Assembly: GCF_014873705.1 (NCBI RefSeq)
Contig: NZ_JADBDS010000001.1
Span: forward strand, 310,001 to 374,000
Source of the DNA: Mycobacterium sp. OAS707
GTDB lineage: Bacteria; Actinomycetota; Actinomycetes; Mycobacteriales; Mycobacteriaceae
DNA length: 64,000 nucleotides
Direction of reading: 5' to 3'
Shown: positions 10,418-19,761 of the stretch, in pieces
Layout: each line of letters begins with the position of its first letter
Position numbering within the stretch: the first letter of the stretch is position 1
The notes under the pieces: model-generated
Database searches by the model: none
What the model was told of the DNA's origin: nothing
Seen by the model: only the letters and a program-made list of their open reading frames with translations
Made by a program: the position numbers and the translations under genes

Positions 10418-11536
10418 TCATCGCCCGCCACCCATCAGGTCGATGAACTGGTCGAACAGGTACTCGGCGTCGTGCGGGCCCGCCGCCGCCTCCGGGTGGT
10501 ATTGCACCGAAAAGGCGCGGCCGTCAACGAGTTTGATGCCCTCGACGACACCGTCGTTGGCGCAGGTATGGCTGACCTCGGCGAGTCCGAACGGGGTATC
10601 GAACCGCTCCCCCGCTTCGCCCTCGAGCGCGAATCCATGGTTCTGCGCGGTCACCGCCACCCGCCCGGTGGCGTGATCCATGACCGGCACATTGATGCCG
10701 CGGTGCCCGAAGACCATCTTGTAGGTGGACCGGCCGAGCGCCCTGCCGAGGATCTGGTTGCCGAAGCAGATGCCGAACAACGGAATCCCGGCTCCGAGCA
10801 CCTCTCGGGTGACCCCGACGATGTGGTCGGCGGTCGCAGGGTCACCGGGACCGTTGGACAGGAACACGCCGTCCGGGTTGAGGTCGGCGATCTGCCCGAA
10901 CTCCACCGTCGACGGCAACACGTGACTGCGCACCCCTCGTCTGGCGAAGTTGCGTGGCGTATTGGTCTTGATGCCGAGATCGATCGCGGCGACCGTGAAT
11001 CGTTGCGGCCCATCTGGTTCCACGGTGTAGGTGGCGTCGGTGCTGACTTCGCCCGCGAGATTGGCGCCGAGCATCGACGGCTGGTCGCGGACCCTCTCCA
11101 GCAGCTCATCGGGGTCCGCCAGCGCATTGCCCGAGAACACGCCGGCCTTCATCGAACCGAGGCTGCGCAGGTGCCGAACGACTGCACGGGTGTCGATGCC
11201 GGCGACACCGACGATGCCCTGGCGGACGAGTTCGTCCTGGAGGGTGCCGGTCGCGCGCCAGTTCGAGGCGCGCGGTGACGGGTCACGCACCGCGTAACCG
11301 GCCACCCAGATCTTGTCGCCGCGACTCTCCGCGTCTTCGTGGTTCCATCCGGTGTTGCCGATCTGCGGTGCCGTCGCCACCACGATCTGGCCGTGATAAC
11401 TCGGGTCGGTCAGCGTCTCCTGATAGCCGGACATCCCGGTGGAGAAGACGGCCTCGCCAAGCGTCTGCCCGACAGCCCCGAACTCGGCGCCGGTGAAGAT
11501 GCGGCCGTCCTCGAGGACGAGCACTGCCTTACTCAT
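10418..11536 (-). CDS. carA: Carbamoyl-phosphate synthase small (glutaminase) subunit
   Basis: 372 aa. Hydrolyses glutamine and passes ammonia to CarB. It has the N-terminal CPSase small-chain domain ([31 protein letters not shown]) and a C-terminal class I glutamine amidotransferase with the nucleophile Cys in GICFGNQ and the His-Glu pair in YHPEA. The ATG at 11536 is chosen over the longer frame starting at 11551 because GGAGG sits immediately upstream. Its start overlaps the stop of the preceding membrane protein gene (ATGA), indicating coupling. Confidence 0.96.
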   Translation of the reverse strand: MSKAVLVLEDGRIFTGAEFGAVGQTLGEAVFSTGMSGYQETLTDPSYHGQIVVATAPQIGNTGWNHEDAESRGDKIWVAGYAVRDPSPRASNWRATGTLQDELVRQGIVGVAGIDTRAVVRHLRSLGSMKAGVFSGNALADPDELLERVRDQPSMLGANLAGEVSTDATYTVEPDGPQRFTVAAIDLGIKTNTPRNFARRGVRSHVLPSTVEFGQIADLNPDGVFLSNGPGDPATADHIVGVTREVLGAGIPLFGICFGNQILGRALGRSTYKMVFGHRGINVPVMDHATGRVAVTAQNHGFALEGEAGERFDTPFGLAEVSHTCANDGVVEGIKLVDGRAFSVQYHPEAAAGPHDAEYLFDQFIDLMGGGR

Positions 11537-12030
11537 GCGACCTCCAGCCATCGGTCGTACTCCCGGCGATCGTCGGCGCGAAACCCGGTGTCGATTTCGG
11601 CGCCCGACGGCAATCGCCAGCGGATGGCCAAGATGCCTTCGTGGGTCATCGCCTTGCCAGCGATGCCCTTCTCGGTGCGGATCGCTTCGATCGAGTCGTC
11701 GGGTATCCAGATGGGCCCGGCGCCGGTGCGTTGCAACATGATTCCTTCGGGATAGCGGGTCAGCACGGCCTTCGCGCGATAGCCGAGGTCACCGACGGCG
11801 ATGCGATCGAGCCAGCTGGGGGCCAGCGTGCTGCCGACATAGAGGCCCTTGGTGGCGGGAATCAGCGCCGGGCCGACACTATCGGGCAGCTGCGGCAGCG
11901 TGCCAATCAATTGGGCCTGCCGCTGGGCTCGATGCAACCAGCCGCGCAGCATCTGCCGGATCGCCAACGCGATCAGCACCGCGAGCACCGCCGCTACAAC
12001 CAGCATCGTGACAAGCGTTCCGGTGTTCAT
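11533..12030 (-). CDS. Membrane-anchored protein of the pyrimidine operon (Rv1382-like)
   Basis: 165 aa of unknown function. One N-terminal transmembrane helix (residues about 5-22, rich in Val/Ala/Leu) is followed by a basic stretch and a soluble domain predicted to face the cytoplasm. The same small membrane protein lies between pyrC and carA in M. tuberculosis (Rv1382), so its place in the operon is conserved although its role is not known. ATG 12030 is chosen because it gives an immediate hydrophobic helix; the longer frame overlaps pyrC. Its stop overlaps the carA start. Confidence 0.85.
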   Translation of the reverse strand: MNTGTLVTMLVVAAVLAVLIALAIRQMLRGWLHRAQRQAQLIGTLPQLPDSVGPALIPATKGLYVGSTLAPSWLDRIAVGDLGYRAKAVLTRYPEGIMLQRTGAGPIWIPDDSIEAIRTEKGIAGKAMTHEGILAIRWRLPSGAEIDTGFRADDRREYDRWLEVA

Positions 12031-12061
12031 GCGCGATCCGCCTGCGCTACTCGCTCGAAGT

Positions 12062-13354
12062 TCACGCCGGGCTCTTCCCATCCCGCGCCGTCACCTTGCC
12101 CCGCAGCAGCGTCAACGTGACGGCCGCAGGCAACTCCATCGACTCGTAAGGCGTGTTGTCCGAGCGACTGGCCAGCGCCGTGCCCTCGACCGTCCAGGCG
12201 GCGTCGGGGTCGACGACCGTCAGGTTGGCAGGCTCACCGATCTCCAGCGGTCGGCCCTGGTCGGGCAGTCCGACTATGCGGGCGGGGTTTTCGCTCATCA
12301 CCCGCGCGACATCGCGCCACGTCATCAGGCCGGTGCGCAGCATCGTCTCGACCACCACCGAAAGCGCAGTCTGCAGGCCGAGCATGCCCGGGCGCGCGTT
12401 GGCGAACTCACACATCTTCTCGTGCTCGGCGTGCGGCGCATGGTCGGTGGCGACGCAGTCGATCACACCGTCGGCAAGCGCTTGGCGCAACGCCTCGGCG
12501 TCGGAGGCCTCCCGCAGCGGCGGATTGACGCGGTTGCGGCCGTCGTAGCTGACCAGCCGAGTGTCGTCCAGCAGCAGATGATGAGGTGTCACCTCGGCAG
12601 TGATCGAAATACCTTGCGCCTTCGCCCATTTGACGATCTCGACGGTACCTGCGGTGGAAGCGTGGCAGATGTGTACCCGGGCACCGGCGTCCCGGGCGAG
12701 CAACGCATCGCGCGCGACGATGGATTCTTCCGCAGCGCGCGGCCAACCGGCCAGGCCGAGCCGGGCGGCGTTGGGTCCTTCGTGCGCGACGGCGCCGACT
12801 GTGAGGCGCGGTTCTTCGGCGTGCTGGGCGATCAGCACACCAAGGCCCGTGGCGTACTCCAGTGCGCGGCGCATGATCAGCGGGTCGTCGACACAGATGC
12901 CGTCGTCGGAGAACATCCGCACCTGACCCACACCGGCGGCCATCATGCCCATCTCGGTGAGCTGCTTGCCTTGCAAGCCCATGGTGACCGCGCCGACGGG
13001 GTGCACGTCGACGAGTCCGACCTGCTGGCCGCGGTGCCATACGTGGTCGGTGACGACCGGGCTGTCTGCGACCGGATTGGTGTTGGCCATCGCGAACACC
13101 GCGGTGTAGCCGCCCAAAGCCGCTGCTGCCGAACCGGTTTCGATGTCCTCGGCATACTCGCGGCCGGGTTCGCGCAGGTGCGTGTGCAGGTCGACGAAGC
13201 CAGGAAGCAGGACCTGATCGGTGGCATCGAACACGTCGGCGTCGTCGGGGGCGGCCAGGTCCGCGCCGATGTCGGCGATCTGGCCGTCGGACGCGAGAAC
13301 GTCGACCCGGTCGCCCTCACCGTAGAGGCGCACCCCTCGTATCAACACGCTCAT
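12062..13354 (-). CDS. pyrC: Dihydroorotase
   Basis: 430 aa, class I (long) zinc dihydroorotase, cyclising carbamoyl aspartate to dihydroorotate. The metal-binding HTHLREPG motif lies in the N-terminal third and the DHAPH motif in the C-terminal part. The family forms a TIM-barrel amidohydrolase in the cytoplasm. ATG at 13354 with AGGAGGT upstream; it overlaps the pyrB stop (ATGA), so translation of the two is coupled. Confidence 0.96.
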   Translation of the reverse strand: MSVLIRGVRLYGEGDRVDVLASDGQIADIGADLAAPDDADVFDATDQVLLPGFVDLHTHLREPGREYAEDIETGSAAAALGGYTAVFAMANTNPVADSPVVTDHVWHRGQQVGLVDVHPVGAVTMGLQGKQLTEMGMMAAGVGQVRMFSDDGICVDDPLIMRRALEYATGLGVLIAQHAEEPRLTVGAVAHEGPNAARLGLAGWPRAAEESIVARDALLARDAGARVHICHASTAGTVEIVKWAKAQGISITAEVTPHHLLLDDTRLVSYDGRNRVNPPLREASDAEALRQALADGVIDCVATDHAPHAEHEKMCEFANARPGMLGLQTALSVVVETMLRTGLMTWRDVARVMSENPARIVGLPDQGRPLEIGEPANLTVVDPDAAWTVEGTALASRSDNTPYESMELPAAVTLTLLRGKVTARDGKSPA

Positions 13355-14295
13355 ACGCTGACCTCCTGCTCGGCGCCGACGAGTAAGTGGAACAGCACCG
13401 CCATCCGGACATGTACACCGTTGGAAACCTGTTGCAGGACAGCCGATTGTGTCGAATCAGCGACTGCGAACGCGATCTCCATGCCTCGCACCATCGGGCC
13501 GGGGTGCAGCACCACGGCGTTGCCGGGCAGCATCGCCTGACGCTTCTCGGAGAGTCCGTAGAGCACGGAATACTCCCGCGCCGACGGGAAGAAGCCGCCG
13601 TTCATCCGCTCTGCCTGGACGCGAAGCATCAGTACCGCGTCGGCGAGCGGCAGTTCGGCATCGAGGTCGTGTGAAACGGTGACCGGCCAGTCGGCAACGC
13701 CGACCGGCAGCAGCGTCGGCGGCGCGACGAGCACCACCTCGGCGCCGAGGGTGGCCAGCAGCAGCACGTTGGACCGCGCGACGCGGCTATGAAGGACGTC
13801 GCCCACGATCACCACCCGTTTGCCGTCGATGCTGCCCAGCCGTTGGCGGATGGTCAGCGCGTCGAGCAGCGCCTGCGTCGGATGTTCGTGGGTGCCGTCG
13901 CCTGCGTTGATCACCACCGGACCGCCCTGCTCGGTGGCCGTCCACTCGGCCAGCTGCTGGGCCGCGCCGGAGGCGGGGTGGCGGATGATGAGCGCGTCAG
14001 CGCCGGCGGCCCGCAGCGTCAACGCGGTGTCGCGCAGCGATTCCCCTTTGGAGACAGACGATCCCGACGCGCTGACGTTGATCACGTCGGCGCTCATCCA
14101 CTTGCCTGCGACCTCGAACGACACCCGGGTTCGGGTGGAGTTCTCGTAGAACATCGTGATGATGGTGCGGCCGCGCAGCGTCGGCAGCTTCTTGACCTCA
14201 CGCCCGAGCAGGGCCTGGCTGAAGCGGTCGGCGTCGTCGAGAATGGCCAGCGCGTCGTCGCGGGACAGGTCGCCGGCCGAGAGAAGATGCTTCAT
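13351..14295 (-). CDS. pyrB: Aspartate carbamoyltransferase catalytic chain
   Basis: 314 aa. Joins carbamoyl phosphate and aspartate, the committed step of pyrimidine synthesis. The carbamoyl-phosphate loop [12 protein letters not shown] and the [11 protein letters not shown] motif are intact. The open frame runs back to 14478, but the homologous region begins with [11 protein letters not shown] at 14295, which also leaves 28 bp after pyrR. No separate regulatory chain (pyrI) is present, as expected in actinobacteria. Confidence 0.96.
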   Translation of the reverse strand: MKHLLSAGDLSRDDALAILDDADRFSQALLGREVKKLPTLRGRTIITMFYENSTRTRVSFEVAGKWMSADVINVSASGSSVSKGESLRDTALTLRAAGADALIIRHPASGAAQQLAEWTATEQGGPVVINAGDGTHEHPTQALLDALTIRQRLGSIDGKRVVIVGDVLHSRVARSNVLLLATLGAEVVLVAPPTLLPVGVADWPVTVSHDLDAELPLADAVLMLRVQAERMNGGFFPSAREYSVLYGLSEKRQAMLPGNAVVLHPGPMVRGMEIAFAVADSTQSAVLQQVSNGVHVRMAVLFHLLVGAEQEVSV

Positions 14296-14323
14296 GATTG
14301 TGCTTTCTTCGCGCGAGCGCTCA

Positions 14324-14908
14324 TCAACGGACCGGCCCTCCGTGTGGTGCGATCCAGATGCCGTCAACCTGATCGTCTTCGACGAGGCGGACCTTGACGT
14401 TCTCACTGCGCGAGGTGGGCACGTTCTTGCCGACGTAGTCGGCGCGCAGCGGCAACTCGCGGTGGCCGCGGTCGACAAGGACCGCGAGTTGCACGGCGCG
14501 GGGCCTGCCGATGTCGCGCAGCGCGTCCAGGGCCGAGCGGACCGATCGCCCCGTGTAGAGAACGTCGTCGACGAGAATCACCAGCGCGCCGTCGATGCCG
14601 CCCTCGGGAATGGAGGTGTCCTCGAGCGGACGCGGTGGTTTGAAGTCGAGGTCGTCGCGATAGAGCGTGATGTCCAGGCCGCCGTGCGGGACGGTGACGC
14701 CGGAGAATTCGTTGATCTTGTCGGCCAGCCGCGCGGCCAGCGTGACGCCCCTGGTCGGGATGCCGAGCAGGATGACGCGGGGAGCATCGGAGCCGTCGAG
14801 TGCGGTCTTTTCGATGATCTGATGGGCGATGCGGGAGATGGTTCGACCGACGTCCGCTGCGGACATCAACTCCCGGTCGGTGCCTGATGAGGCTGCGCTA
14901 GAGCCCAA
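14324..14908 (-). CDS. pyrR: Pyrimidine operon regulatory protein / uracil phosphoribosyltransferase
   Basis: 194 aa. RNA-binding regulator that senses UMP/UTP and also has uracil phosphoribosyltransferase activity. The PRPP-binding motif [13 protein letters not shown] is intact, and the N-terminal [17 protein letters not shown] block is typical of the mycobacterial protein. The chosen start is TTG 14908, with AAGGAGGT about 10 nt upstream; an in-frame ATG 14 codons later (preceded by GGGAG) is the alternative. First gene of the pyr operon; the leader carries a PyrR-binding loop. Confidence 0.93.
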   Translation of the reverse strand: MGSSAASSGTDRELMSAADVGRTISRIAHQIIEKTALDGSDAPRVILLGIPTRGVTLAARLADKINEFSGVTVPHGGLDITLYRDDLDFKPPRPLEDTSIPEGGIDGALVILVDDVLYTGRSVRSALDALRDIGRPRAVQLAVLVDRGHRELPLRADYVGKNVPTSRSENVKVRLVEDDQVDGIWIAPHGGPVR

Positions 14909-14950
14909 GTGACCCTGACCTCCTTCTCCGCCTCTCTGGACGGATCGTTA
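14909..14950 (-). promoter_or_regulatory. PyrR-binding loop in the pyr leader RNA
   Basis: On the minus strand the leader contains TCCAGAGAGG (14931-14940), the hallmark loop recognised by PyrR, bounded by CCG and CGG arms (14941-14943 and 14928-14930). The pyrR ribosome site AAGGAGGT follows directly, and a GATC upstream can pair with GGTC within it. PyrR binding would therefore hide the ribosome site. PyrR-dependent translational repression is reported for M. smegmatis; the pairing drawn here is my inference. No terminator U-tract is seen, which argues against attenuation. Confidence 0.75.
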
Positions 14951-15029
14951 AAGGACGTCGAACTTCCGCGAGAGCTTAACACCTCCCGTTCAGGTGGCGG
15001 CCAGCGACACCGGTGAACGTCTGCGGCGG

Positions 15030-18000
15030 CTAGAGGGAGGACGGTGCAGTGCCCACTGTGACGGAGTAAACCGTGCCATTGGCGTAGTCGGTCAAATACA
15101 CGGTCCCGTCCGGACCGACGGTGAGCGACCCCGAGCTGGGTTTGACGAAGTACCCGAGCGCAGTGTTGCTTGCAGTATCGAAGACCTCGACAGTCGCGCC
15201 GTCCGCCAGCGTGACGTAAAGGCGGCTGTTGTCAGGGCTAACAGTGATGTCCTTCGCGCCGTATGCAACCGCGATCTGCCCGATTTGGGTGTTGTATGTC
15301 GGACTCGCCGGATCGGTGTCGATCACCGACACATACTTCGAATTCGAGCGGTACGAGAATTCGTCGGTGTTGACGATCGCGTAGGTCCGCCTGCCGTCGG
15401 GACTTGTTGCGACCGCCGTCGTATACGCCCACCCAGGTTCAGGAGTCGACACATCGATATAGCCAGGCCCGCTCAACGTGGTGGCATCGAACACGTTGAC
15501 GAAGCGGTAGTCCCCCTCGGCCCCATAGAGTCGGGTGCCGTCGCCCGAGACGTCAATGTCGTTCAACGGGTACGTCCAGGTGGTGGTGGTCACGGTGTTC
15601 GTGTTCGTACCGATGATCGACACGCCGCTGAACTGGCCGGTGTCGGTGTAATACTCCCGCACCGCGTAGGCCCGGCTGCCGTCCGGGCTGATCGCAAGAT
15701 CGGTAATACCCCCCGAACTGCCGTAGCAGGAACCGTTCTCACACAGGTCGGGAATGGTTATCGGAGCTACGACTTCGTTGCCGCTGGCGGTGTCGATCAC
15801 GGACACCGTGTCGTAGTTGGCGACATACAGCCGTTGCCCATTGGGAGTGACCACGACGGTGGTCGCGCCTGCGCCGACCGGAATGGTCTTGATGACCTGC
15901 TTGGTGGTGGTGTCGATCACCGAAATGGTGTCGCTGCCCGTGTTGAGCACGTAGGCCCGATTACCGGCGACTGCAACACCGCTTGGGTTCGAGCCGACTG
16001 ACACTGCCGTCGAAGTGACGGGTAGCGCGGAGGAGGCCGGAGCAGCAATGGAGAACGACCGAACGACACCGTCGGCGGCGTCGGTGGTGTAGACCCGACC
16101 GTACGGGTCGACCGCCAACAGATGCATCCCGGTTTCCGGCGCGGCGTCCATGGTCACGGTACGCACCACAGCGTTGGTCCCCGTATCGATAACCGAAATG
16201 GTGTCATTGCCATTGGCCACATAAAGAGTGCCGTCCGGACTCACTGCCACTCCCATCGGGTTGCTTCCGACACCCACGGTGGCGACCACGGTTTTACTGG
16301 CTGTGTCGATCACCGACACTGTGTTGCTGGCTTTGTTGGCCACATACACGTGGCTTCCGTCCCCGCTGACCGCCAGCACCATCGGGTTAATGCCTACCGG
16401 CACAGTGGCAACCACGGCTTTGGTAGCGGTGTCGATCACGGACACCGTATTGCTGGTCTTGTTGGCCACGTACACGCGAGTACCGTCACCGCTGACAGCC
16501 ACGCCAGTCGGCGCACCGCCGACCGGGATAGTCGCGACGACACTTCTCGAACTGGTGTCGATCACAGAAACCGTGTTGCTACCGGAATTGGTGACGTACA
16601 CCTGTGCAAGATTCGGGGTCTCGACGACCCCCCAAGGCTGAGAGCCCACCGGTATCCAGTTGTCGACGGTGTTGGTGTAGGTGTTGATGACCGAGACCGA
16701 ATTGCTGTCCCGGTTGGTCACATACGCGTATGTGCCCTGATAGCTGGGACTCGCATTGATCGTCGCCACGGACGTCGGCGCTGCGCCGACCGGCAATGTC
16801 GCGACAATGGAATTCGTCGTCATGTCGATCACGGAAACGGTGCCGGCCCCCTGGTTCGCCACGAATGCATAGTTGCCGCGGAATGCAATGCCGAGCGCTC
16901 CACTTCCCACGGTCGTCGTGGTCGGACTGACAGTCACGTTCGCCGGCGAGATGGGCACCGTCACCGGTGTGGTGACGGTGGCTTTTCCGTCGCTGACCGC
17001 GACGGTGAATGTGTCGGTATCGGGGCCGGACGTTTGATTGGCAGCCAACCGGGCCGCCGCCGACGGCGTGTATGCATAGCTGCCGGTATACGGGTTCAGC
17101 ACTACCGTCCCGTGGCTGGGCGCGCCAATTACCGTGTAGGTCAAGGCGTTCCCATCAGCATCAGTGGCATGGACCGATCCGGTAACCGCGCCGACCACCT
17201 GATCCTGAGCAAATATCGACGGTGACGCCACCGGTGGATGGTTCGTCGGGTCCGGCGGCGGAGGTGTCGCCGCCTTGGGCGACACGGGAACAGTCACAGT
17301 GACGTCTTTCGTGGCGTTGAGCGTATCGCTGACGCGCACCGTAAACGTGTCGGTGGTGTTGGGCCCTGCCTGCAGACGAGCCGCGTCCGTCGGCGTGTAG
17401 CTGTAGCTTCCGTTGGGGCTGATCGTCACAGTGCCCTTGGTGGGTTGAGTAATCACGTTATAACCCAACGCATCTCCGTCAGTATCGACGACTTGCAAGT
17501 CGCCGACGACAGTTCCCGTCGCCGAATCGGGCGTGCCGACCGTAGGCATTTGGGACGATTGCGGCGCAGTCTCCACCCGAGCGACATTGATGGTCCGCAC
17601 CCAATCATCGACATAGTCGGTAACGTAAAGCTTGTCGCCGCTCACCGCGATAGCGTGCGCACCGCTTTCAGCCGGTGAATCTATCGGAACAGCCGGTCCC
17701 AGAATGGTATTGGTGCGAGTATCGATAACGGATACGGTGTCTTTGCCGTTGGCGACATAGACGAGACTGCCGTCTTTGGTCATCGCGATGCCCTCTGGCT
17801 GAGTCCCCACGGTGAGCGTCTTCACGAACACCGGCGTGTTGCCAGAGGTGTCGAGCACGGTAACCGTGCCGGAGTTGTAATTGGACACGTAAATTCGTTT
17901 GCCGTCTGGACTGACGACTACGCCGCGTGGCGAATCACCAACCGTCGCACTGCCGATCACCACGTTGTCCGAGGTGCGTATCACCGTCACCTTGTCTGTG

Positions 18001-19604
18001 TAGCGACTCAGCGCATAGACGCGGCTGTCGTCGGGGCTGACCGCGAGGCCGGATGGCTGCGATCCCACTGTGACCCTGGTGATCTCCGTATTGGTCGCGG
18101 TGTTGATCACGGACACAGTGCTGCTGCCGCCGTTGCTGACGTAGAGCCGGGTGCCGGTGCTGTTGATCGCCAACGCGGATGGACCGGACCCGACAGCGAT
18201 CGAATCCACAGCCGTCGTCGAGGGCTTGGCGTCGACGAGCTTGTTGGTCGACGTATCGATAACCGCCACACCGGTTGTCATCGCGACATACGCGCGGTTC
18301 TGACTTGCCACTGGGCTGACGACAACCGCGGTCGGTGCGTACGGCACTTTGATTGTGGCCAGGACTGCGCCGGTCGACGTATTGATCACCGAAACCGTCT
18401 TGTCGTACTTGTTCGTCACATACGCGCGCGAACCGTCTGCGTTGAACGCCACGCCCGACGGGTCCCGACCTACATCTACCGGGGCACCCGTGGTGAGCTG
18501 CCCCGGACGCACGACAACCGTGATGGGCACGTCGGTAAAGGTCTGCCCGTCGGAAACCCGCACAGTGAAGGTGTCGGTGTCCAAACCGGTTGTCGTGGCG
18601 GCCTGCAGTCGAGCAGCTTGAGTAGGCGTGTACGTGTAGTTGCCTGCGCCCGACGCCACCAGAGTTCCGGCGGTGGGCTGCCCTGTCACGCTGTACGACA
18701 ACGGATTACCGTCGGCGTCTGAGGCGTTCAACGCTACCTGAACCGCAGCGGTCGTGGGATCCGGCAACCCGACCACCGGAGCCGCCGTCGGCGCAGAGTT
18801 CACGGCTGTAGCGGTCGTCATCATCAGACTGGTCTGCGACGGATCTGACGCCGTGTTCGTGATTGCCTCGTCCTCGACCAAGCCCTGCTGGGTTTGGCGC
18901 CGGAACGCCGCCAGTCCGGCCAGCATCAGTGGGGAATCGCCCGGCGCGTCGGGAGCATCACCGTCCGCGGACGGAGCGAGCCCAACGGCAGTCAACGTCG
19001 CAGCCGGCAAAGGCGTCGTCGCAGCCGCGGGCGCCGACGTCACCTCGGGATCCGCAACGGTCGCGGTGTTGATCGGCGCCGGTGCGACATCGACCGACGC
19101 GCTCGTGGACGCGTTGTCTGTCGCCGGCGCAGCTTTGGGTTGCGACGTGGTGGCGGTGGCCGATTGGCCGCCAGAGCTGTCTGCACCAGACGGGGTGCTC
19201 ACCACCGGGCGCTTCGGCTTCTTCGGCGCGGCCGCCGCAGCCGACCTCTCCGAACCCGACTTCTTGTCTTTGACCGCTGACTTCGTGGTCGACTTCTTAC
19301 CGGCGGGGTTGCCGGTGTCCTTGGAAGTATCGCTGCCGGCGGAGCTACCGCTGCCGTTGCTGCTCGCTCCCGCGCCTTCGCCGGCCGGCGCCGACTGGGA
19401 TGACTCGGTTGACGACGGCGCCTGCGTGTCTGCGCCCGAAGCCGAGCCCGTCGAAGAATCGGACGACGAATCCGTCGACGAACTGGTCGACCCGGAATCT
19501 GTCGGCCCTGCCCACGCCACCCCGGGCGTGGTCGCTACCGCAACCCCGACCCCCAGAGCCACTGCCAGGCCACCAACACGACCGACGTACTTTGCATGCC
19601 CCAT
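15030..19604 (-). CDS. Very large secreted YVTN beta-propeller / cadherin-like repeat protein
   Basis: 1524 aa, predicted exported. The N-terminal Sec signal ends in GVAWA at about residue 32, a leader shared by many large surface proteins of fast-growing mycobacteria. Residues about 33-265 are Ser/Thr/Asp/Ala-rich low-complexity linker. Next come a cadherin/VCBS-like domain (about 268-365; PTAGTLVASGAGNYTYTPT), a first YVTN propeller (about 375-677), two more cadherin-like domains (about 681-892), and two further propellers (about 895-1192 and 1195-1519). Blades repeat a pattern like SVIDTATKAVVATVPVG with DGSRVYVAN. ATG 19604 is chosen because GGGAGGGG lies 5-8 nt upstream. Function unknown; adhesion or a wall scaffold is only inference. 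Confidence 0.88.
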   Translation of the reverse strand: MGHAKYVGRVGGLAVALGVGVAVATTPGVAWAGPTDSGSTSSSTDSSSDSSTGSASGADTQAPSSTESSQSAPAGEGAGASSNGSGSSAGSDTSKDTGNPAGKKSTTKSAVKDKKSGSERSAAAAAPKKPKRPVVSTPSGADSSGGQSATATTSQPKAAPATDNASTSASVDVAPAPINTATVADPEVTSAPAAATTPLPAATLTAVGLAPSADGDAPDAPGDSPLMLAGLAAFRRQTQQGLVEDEAITNTASDPSQTSLMMTTATAVNSAPTAAPVVGLPDPTTAAVQVALNASDADGNPLSYSVTGQPTAGTLVASGAGNYTYTPTQAARLQAATTTGLDTDTFTVRVSDGQTFTDVPITVVVRPGQLTTGAPVDVGRDPSGVAFNADGSRAYVTNKYDKTVSVINTSTGAVLATIKVPYAPTAVVVSPVASQNRAYVAMTTGVAVIDTSTNKLVDAKPSTTAVDSIAVGSGPSALAINSTGTRLYVSNGGSSTVSVINTATNTEITRVTVGSQPSGLAVSPDDSRVYALSRYTDKVTVIRTSDNVVIGSATVGDSPRGVVVSPDGKRIYVSNYNSGTVTVLDTSGNTPVFVKTLTVGTQPEGIAMTKDGSLVYVANGKDTVSVIDTRTNTILGPAVPIDSPAESGAHAIAVSGDKLYVTDYVDDWVRTINVARVETAPQSSQMPTVGTPDSATGTVVGDLQVVDTDGDALGYNVITQPTKGTVTISPNGSYSYTPTDAARLQAGPNTTDTFTVRVSDTLNATKDVTVTVPVSPKAATPPPPDPTNHPPVASPSIFAQDQVVGAVTGSVHATDADGNALTYTVIGAPSHGTVVLNPYTGSYAYTPSAAARLAANQTSGPDTDTFTVAVSDGKATVTTPVTVPISPANVTVSPTTTTVGSGALGIAFRGNYAFVANQGAGTVSVIDMTTNSIVATLPVGAAPTSVATINASPSYQGTYAYVTNRDSNSVSVINTYTNTVDNWIPVGSQPWGVVETPNLAQVYVTNSGSNTVSVIDTSSRSVVATIPVGGAPTGVAVSGDGTRVYVANKTSNTVSVIDTATKAVVATVPVGINPMVLAVSGDGSHVYVANKASNTVSVIDTASKTVVATVGVGSNPMGVAVSPDGTLYVANGNDTISVIDTGTNAVVRTVTMDAAPETGMHLLAVDPYGRVYTTDAADGVVRSFSIAAPASSALPVTSTAVSVGSNPSGVAVAGNRAYVLNTGSDTISVIDTTTKQVIKTIPVGAGATTVVVTPNGQRLYVANYDTVSVIDTASGNEVVAPITIPDLCENGSCYGSSGGITDLAISPDGSRAYAVREYYTDTGQFSGVSIIGTNTNTVTTTTWTYPLNDIDVSGDGTRLYGAEGDYRFVNVFDATTLSGPGYIDVSTPEPGWAYTTAVATSPDGRRTYAIVNTDEFSYRSNSKYVSVIDTDPASPTYNTQIGQIAVAYGAKDITVSPDNSRLYVTLADGATVEVFDTASNTALGYFVKPSSGSLTVGPDGTVYLTDYANGTVYSVTVGTAPSSL

Positions 19605-19699
19605 CACGACCCCTCCCAGTCCGGACGCGAAGCAGCCACTGGTGCTGCAAGAACATCGTCAGCTGTGAGCGCCCGGTGGGATTAGGTAGTCGCATACTC
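19605..19699 (-). repeat. Duplicated 5' flank, copy 1
   Basis: The bases upstream of the propeller gene starting at 19604 closely match those upstream of its paralogue at 23031. Shared blocks include CTGCAAGAACATCGTCAGCT and GTGGGATTAGGTAGT (plus-strand reading), plus the CCCCTCCC ribosome-site complement. Coding start and promoter region were therefore duplicated together. No clear -10/-35 pair was assigned. Confidence 0.75.
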
Positions 19700-19761
19700 G
19701 AATTTGCCGATCATCACCGTCACCGTCGTCGCGGGGACGCCGCCAGCGACACACCGGCGGG

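Noticed and set aside
11849..13540. 563-aa open frame on the plus strand opposite pyrC
   Set aside because: Antisense shadow of pyrC and pyrB; no ribosome site or domain.
14931..15029. Transcription attenuator before pyrR, as in Bacillus
   Set aside because: No terminator hairpin followed by a U-tract; the loop abuts the ribosome site, favouring translational control.
16200..16640. Regular repeats of about 130 bp suggesting a CRISPR or satellite array
   Set aside because: They are in frame and encode YVTN propeller blades; variation is at codon third positions.
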